Source of the DNA: Roseivirga sp.
Lineage (GTDB): Bacteria > Bacteroidota > Bacteroidia > Cytophagales > Cyclobacteriaceae
Length of the DNA: 64,000 nucleotides
Reading direction: 5' to 3'
Assembly: GCA_029262895.1 (NCBI GenBank)
Contig: JAJCYM010000093.1
Span: 1-64,000 of the forward strand
Part shown: positions 61,306 to 64,000 of the stretch, piece after piece
Layout: every line of letters starts with the position of its first letter
How positions within the stretch are numbered: the first letter of the stretch is position 1
Made by a program: the position numbers and the translations under genes
The notes under the pieces: generated by a model
The model's database searches: none
Seen by the model: the letters and a program-made list of their open reading frames with translations, nothing else
Told to the model about the DNA's origin: nothing

Positions 61306-62016
61306 ATGCTCAACTTCCTCCGAAAACTTAGACATAATGAAATGAAATCAACAAAGTATCTTAAATATGCTTTTGGTGAAATAGCATTGGTAGTAATTGG
61401 TATTTTATTGGCTGTACAGATCAATCAATGGAGTACGAACAGAATTAACAATGACAGAGAAGCAGCCATCTTGAGCCAGATCAATGCCGAGTTCGTGGAG
61501 AACAAAGCCCAGTTAGAGATGGTGGTCGCTCAACACCAACGGTCATTCAATGCTGTAACTGAATTAGTTGCTCTCTTCCCTATCAATCTGGCAAAAATGG
61601 ATACGACAAGAATAGCCGAGTTGATGTGGGAGTCAGATATTACCTATACTTTTAATCCTTCAGAAGGTTCAATCAACGCGTTGATAAGCACTTCTTCATT
61701 TGATATTATCAAAAATGAAGCACTCCGAACCAAATTGATTCAGTGGAACGACATGGCCTTAGATTATCGTGAGGAAGAGATTCTGGCAAAAAGTTTCAGA
61801 ATGAATCAGATGGTACCTTTTTATCTCAAAAATTTCGATTACACCGCGACCTTTATAAATGAAAAAACCAATTATGAAGCACTTACTTACCTCGAATTCG
61901 AGGGGATTTTGAGGGTGCGATTGGAGACTTTAGAACAAATCTTATACAGCACTGAAAAGGAATTAGAAAACGTGAGAAATGCCATCGATGAAATCATACT
62001 CTTGACGACATTATAA
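61306..62016 (+). CDS. DUF6090-like membrane protein 5
   Basis: 236 residues from ATG 61306. Leader MLNFLRKLRHNEMKSTKYL, helix AFGEIALVVIGILLAVQI, then NQWSTNRINNDREAAILSQI, the most divergent post-helix stretch of the array (Ser for the usual Asn after Trp). Central motif LISTSSFDIIKNEALRTKLI, followed by QWNDMALDYREEE. This ending resembles proteins 1 and 7 (DYKEQE, EMLEEQ) more than its direct neighbours. One base separates it from protein 4. Confidence 0.85.
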   Translation: MLNFLRKLRHNEMKSTKYLKYAFGEIALVVIGILLAVQINQWSTNRINNDREAAILSQINAEFVENKAQLEMVVAQHQRSFNAVTELVALFPINLAKMDTTRIAELMWESDITYTFNPSEGSINALISTSSFDIIKNEALRTKLIQWNDMALDYREEEILAKSFRMNQMVPFYLKNFDYTATFINEKTNYEALTYLEFEGILRVRLETLEQILYSTEKELENVRNAIDEIILLTTL

Positions 62017-62026
62017 GATTAAAACC

Positions 62027-62746
62027 ATGCTCAACTTCCTTAGAAATCTTAGAAAAAACGAAATGAAAAGCGGACGCTATATTAAATATGCCATTGGTGA
62101 AATCTTCTTGGTGATGATTGGGATTTTGCTTGCCTTGGCCATTAACAACTGGAATGAGAAAAGAAAGGTAAAAGACATAGAATTAATACTTATCAAAAAT
62201 ATAATTGAAGACTTAAAAGCAGACTCCGTTCACTTCCGGGAATCATTAAACGAGCTAGGGCCTCAATTACAGCTCCTGGATAGTTTAATCACTGATGCCA
62301 TCGATGAGGGAAGAACTATTAATCATCACGCGATCGGATTGCTAAGATACGCCTCCGACTTTCAACCCATTGCTCAAAGAAATCATGTGGAATCGGTGAG
62401 TTCGATTGAAGATGTGACCATCCGTAAAAATCTGCAGAAATACTTTATCACAGAAAATGATACCAGAGACCGTTTTATGGAATATGAAGAAATAGTCTTT
62501 GCTAAAATCCGTCCTTATCTGAGCAAGGTAGGCATGCATAATCTCAAAGCTCTCTACCTTGACGATAATGAAATCGTGGAGCAACTTCTAAATTATTCAG
62601 TCCTAAAACAGCAATTGGACAATATCAATTTCCAGCAACTCCTATTTGAACACAGACTTAAAACAGAGGCATTCAAAATTGGACTAAAATCTTCAATGAA
62701 TGAAAATCAGGCCCTGAGGGCTTTTCTGTCCGAATCCATAGATTAA
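62027..62746 (+). CDS. DUF6090-like membrane protein 6
   Basis: 239 residues from ATG 62027. Leader MLNFLRNLRKNEMKSGRYI with Asn for Lys at position 7, helix AIGEIFLVMIGILLALAI, NNWNEKRKVKDIELILIKNI. The central family motif is weakened here (VSSIEDVTIRKNLQKYF lacks the Ser-Gly and Asn-Glu signature), so this copy may have a changed role. 10 bp after protein 5 and 6 bp before protein 7. Confidence 0.84.
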   Translation: MLNFLRNLRKNEMKSGRYIKYAIGEIFLVMIGILLALAINNWNEKRKVKDIELILIKNIIEDLKADSVHFRESLNELGPQLQLLDSLITDAIDEGRTINHHAIGLLRYASDFQPIAQRNHVESVSSIEDVTIRKNLQKYFITENDTRDRFMEYEEIVFAKIRPYLSKVGMHNLKALYLDDNEIVEQLLNYSVLKQQLDNINFQQLLFEHRLKTEAFKIGLKSSMNENQALRAFLSESID

Positions 62747-62752
62747 TAAACC

Positions 62753-63511
62753 ATGCTCAACTTTCTCAGGAAACTTAGACGAAATGAAATGAAAGAATCT
62801 CGCTATTTGAAATATGCAGCCGGTGAAATCATACTGGTGGTTATTGGTATTCTAATTGCCTTCAGCATCAATAATTGGAACCAGCGCCAAAAAGACCGTA
62901 CCGCTCAGCTTGAACTCTTTGAAAGTTTGAAAATTGATTTTGAGGCACGTCTGGATGAGCTGAGAGAGATCATTGAGGGAAGAAGAACAGGTATCGAGGC
63001 CATTCATTCACTTTACAACATAATAAATGAAGAAACTCCCCTACCCGAACCTAATGAGATAAATCGACTACTCGCACAGAATCTGATTGTCTACTCCTTC
63101 AATGATAACTTTCAAATGTTGAACATGCTATTCAATACTGGCCAAATCAATCAGATCAAGAATGAATCACTCAAAAGAAAACTCATTCAATGGCCCATGC
63201 TGGTCGAAGAAATGTTAGAGGAACAGCGGCAAATCATTCGTCTATCAACGATTAACTTCGAGGACATATATTATAAGCATATTTCAGTCAATCTAGTAAA
63301 TCAGCAATTCAATTTCCGCAACTATAATTTGAAATCCAATTTTTCCTCAAAAATGAAACCTGACTATAGAGGATTGCTTGACAATATGATCTTTGAAAAT
63401 CTATTGGCCAACAGGGAGTCATTTCTCTATATTAATATCATTGACGGTCAAAGTCTCATACAACTTGCGGAGGAGATTATCGAGGAATTTGAAAAAGAAC
63501 TCACTCAATAA
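62753..63511 (+). CDS. DUF6090-like membrane protein 7
   Basis: 252 residues from ATG 62753. Leader MLNFLRKLRRNEMKESRYL, helix AAGEIILVVIGILIAFSI, NNWNQRQKDRTAQLELFESL, then a strongly charged helix through residue 85 (ARLDELREIIEGRR). Central motif LFNTGQINQIKNESLKRKLI. Long C-terminal part rich in Asn and Phe. 2 bp before the next array member. Confidence 0.85.
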   Translation: MLNFLRKLRRNEMKESRYLKYAAGEIILVVIGILIAFSINNWNQRQKDRTAQLELFESLKIDFEARLDELREIIEGRRTGIEAIHSLYNIINEETPLPEPNEINRLLAQNLIVYSFNDNFQMLNMLFNTGQINQIKNESLKRKLIQWPMLVEEMLEEQRQIIRLSTINFEDIYYKHISVNLVNQQFNFRNYNLKSNFSSKMKPDYRGLLDNMIFENLLANRESFLYINIIDGQSLIQLAEEIIEEFEKELTQ

Positions 63512-63513
63512 CC

Positions 63514-64000
63514 ATGCTCAACTTCCTCCGAAAACTTAGACGAAAAGAAATGAAAGGTAAATACATCAAATACGCGGTGGGTGAAATAGTATTGGTAGTA
63601 GTCGGAATTCTGATCGCTTTTCAGGTAAATAGCTGGAATACACAAAGATTGGACGGAGTTGAACAGCGACAAATATTTGCCAATCTACATACCGAATTTC
63701 AAGAGAATAAAAACATGTTAGACCGTGCGCTAGTCACCTATACCAGCGCTTTGAATACCAATATTCTGATTATTGACTTGGTCGGAAGTTCACGTAGTGA
63801 ATTAGCAAAACACAACCTGGATAGCTTGTTCTTTTTAAGTCTACCTGCTTTAGAATTTTTTCCTTCCAGCCAATCCATCGACAATGTGGTGCAGAGCGGT
63901 AGATTAGGAGTTTTACAAAACGAAGAGATAGTCTCGCTCATGTATAAATGGAAAACAACGATGGAGCATTTAAGAGATAGAGAGAACACTACAGACGCCT
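63514..64000 (+). CDS. DUF6090-like membrane protein 8 (cut by the window end)
   Basis: ATG 63514 opens a frame that runs uninterrupted to the right edge (162 codons read). Leader MLNFLRKLRRKEMKGKYIK, helix AVGEIVLVVVGILIAFQV, NSWNTQRLDGVEQRQIFANL, and the central motif VQSGRLGVLQNEEIVSLMYKW. All the hallmarks of the array are present, so the array continues beyond the window. Confidence 0.85.
   Translation, partial: MLNFLRKLRRKEMKGKYIKYAVGEIVLVVVGILIAFQVNSWNTQRLDGVEQRQIFANLHTEFQENKNMLDRALVTYTSALNTNILIIDLVGSSRSELAKHNLDSLFFLSLPALEFFPSSQSIDNVVQSGRLGVLQNEEIVSLMYKWKTTMEHLRDRENTTDA

Overview
The window looks like a chromosome piece from a member of the Bacteroidota, probably a Cytophagales-type marine or soil bacterium. 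The grounds are: AT-rich coding sequence, TAnnTTTG-type promoter boxes, many lipoproteins with a Cys in the lipobox, long eight-helix FtsX/MacB-type permeases of the kind that expand in this phylum, and DUF6090-like membrane proteins. No rRNA, tRNA, CRISPR array, transposase or integrase gene was found.

Region 1 (1-41,062, all minus strand) is one of the longest runs of a single gene family one would expect to meet: 17 recognisable ABC-transporter permease genes, called P1 (left edge) to P17 (promoter-proximal, right) below, plus the wreck of an eighteenth between P2 and P3. Most are 7-12 bp apart, so P16 to P5 form a tight operon-like run. Each full copy has two FtsX halves, each with a large periplasmic domain, and a cytoplasmic KE(I/V)G(I/V)RKVLGA-type motif in each half. 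No ATPase, membrane-fusion protein or outer-membrane channel lies in the window. P1 carries an in-frame stop, and the eighteenth copy is split by a 199-bp inverted-repeat element.

Region 2 (41,063-43,976) holds the likely control unit. A good sigma-54 (-24/-12) promoter match faces P17, and diverging from it are an NtrC-type response regulator and an overlapping membrane histidine kinase. The simplest reading is that the kinase and regulator switch the permease array on through sigma-54; this is inference.

Region 3 (44,006-56,169) is mixed: a lipoprotein amidohydrolase, a large FAD plus Fe-S oxidoreductase (YdiJ type), a coupled pair of envelope proteins (one CsgG/FlgO-like), a TonB-C-domain remnant, a small lipoprotein, two paralogous TPR lipoproteins with an HEGRH (HExxH) motif, and a secreted DinB-like protein.

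Region 4 (56,170-64,000) is accessory: palindromic repeats, an Xre-RES toxin-antitoxin pair with a perfect palindromic operator over its promoter, then a tandem array of at least nine DUF6090-like one-helix membrane proteins. These share an almost identical first 40 or so bases of DNA but have widely diverged bodies. Two repeat elements sit directly before two of the start codons, and one isolated leader has lost its gene body. The array runs off the right edge.
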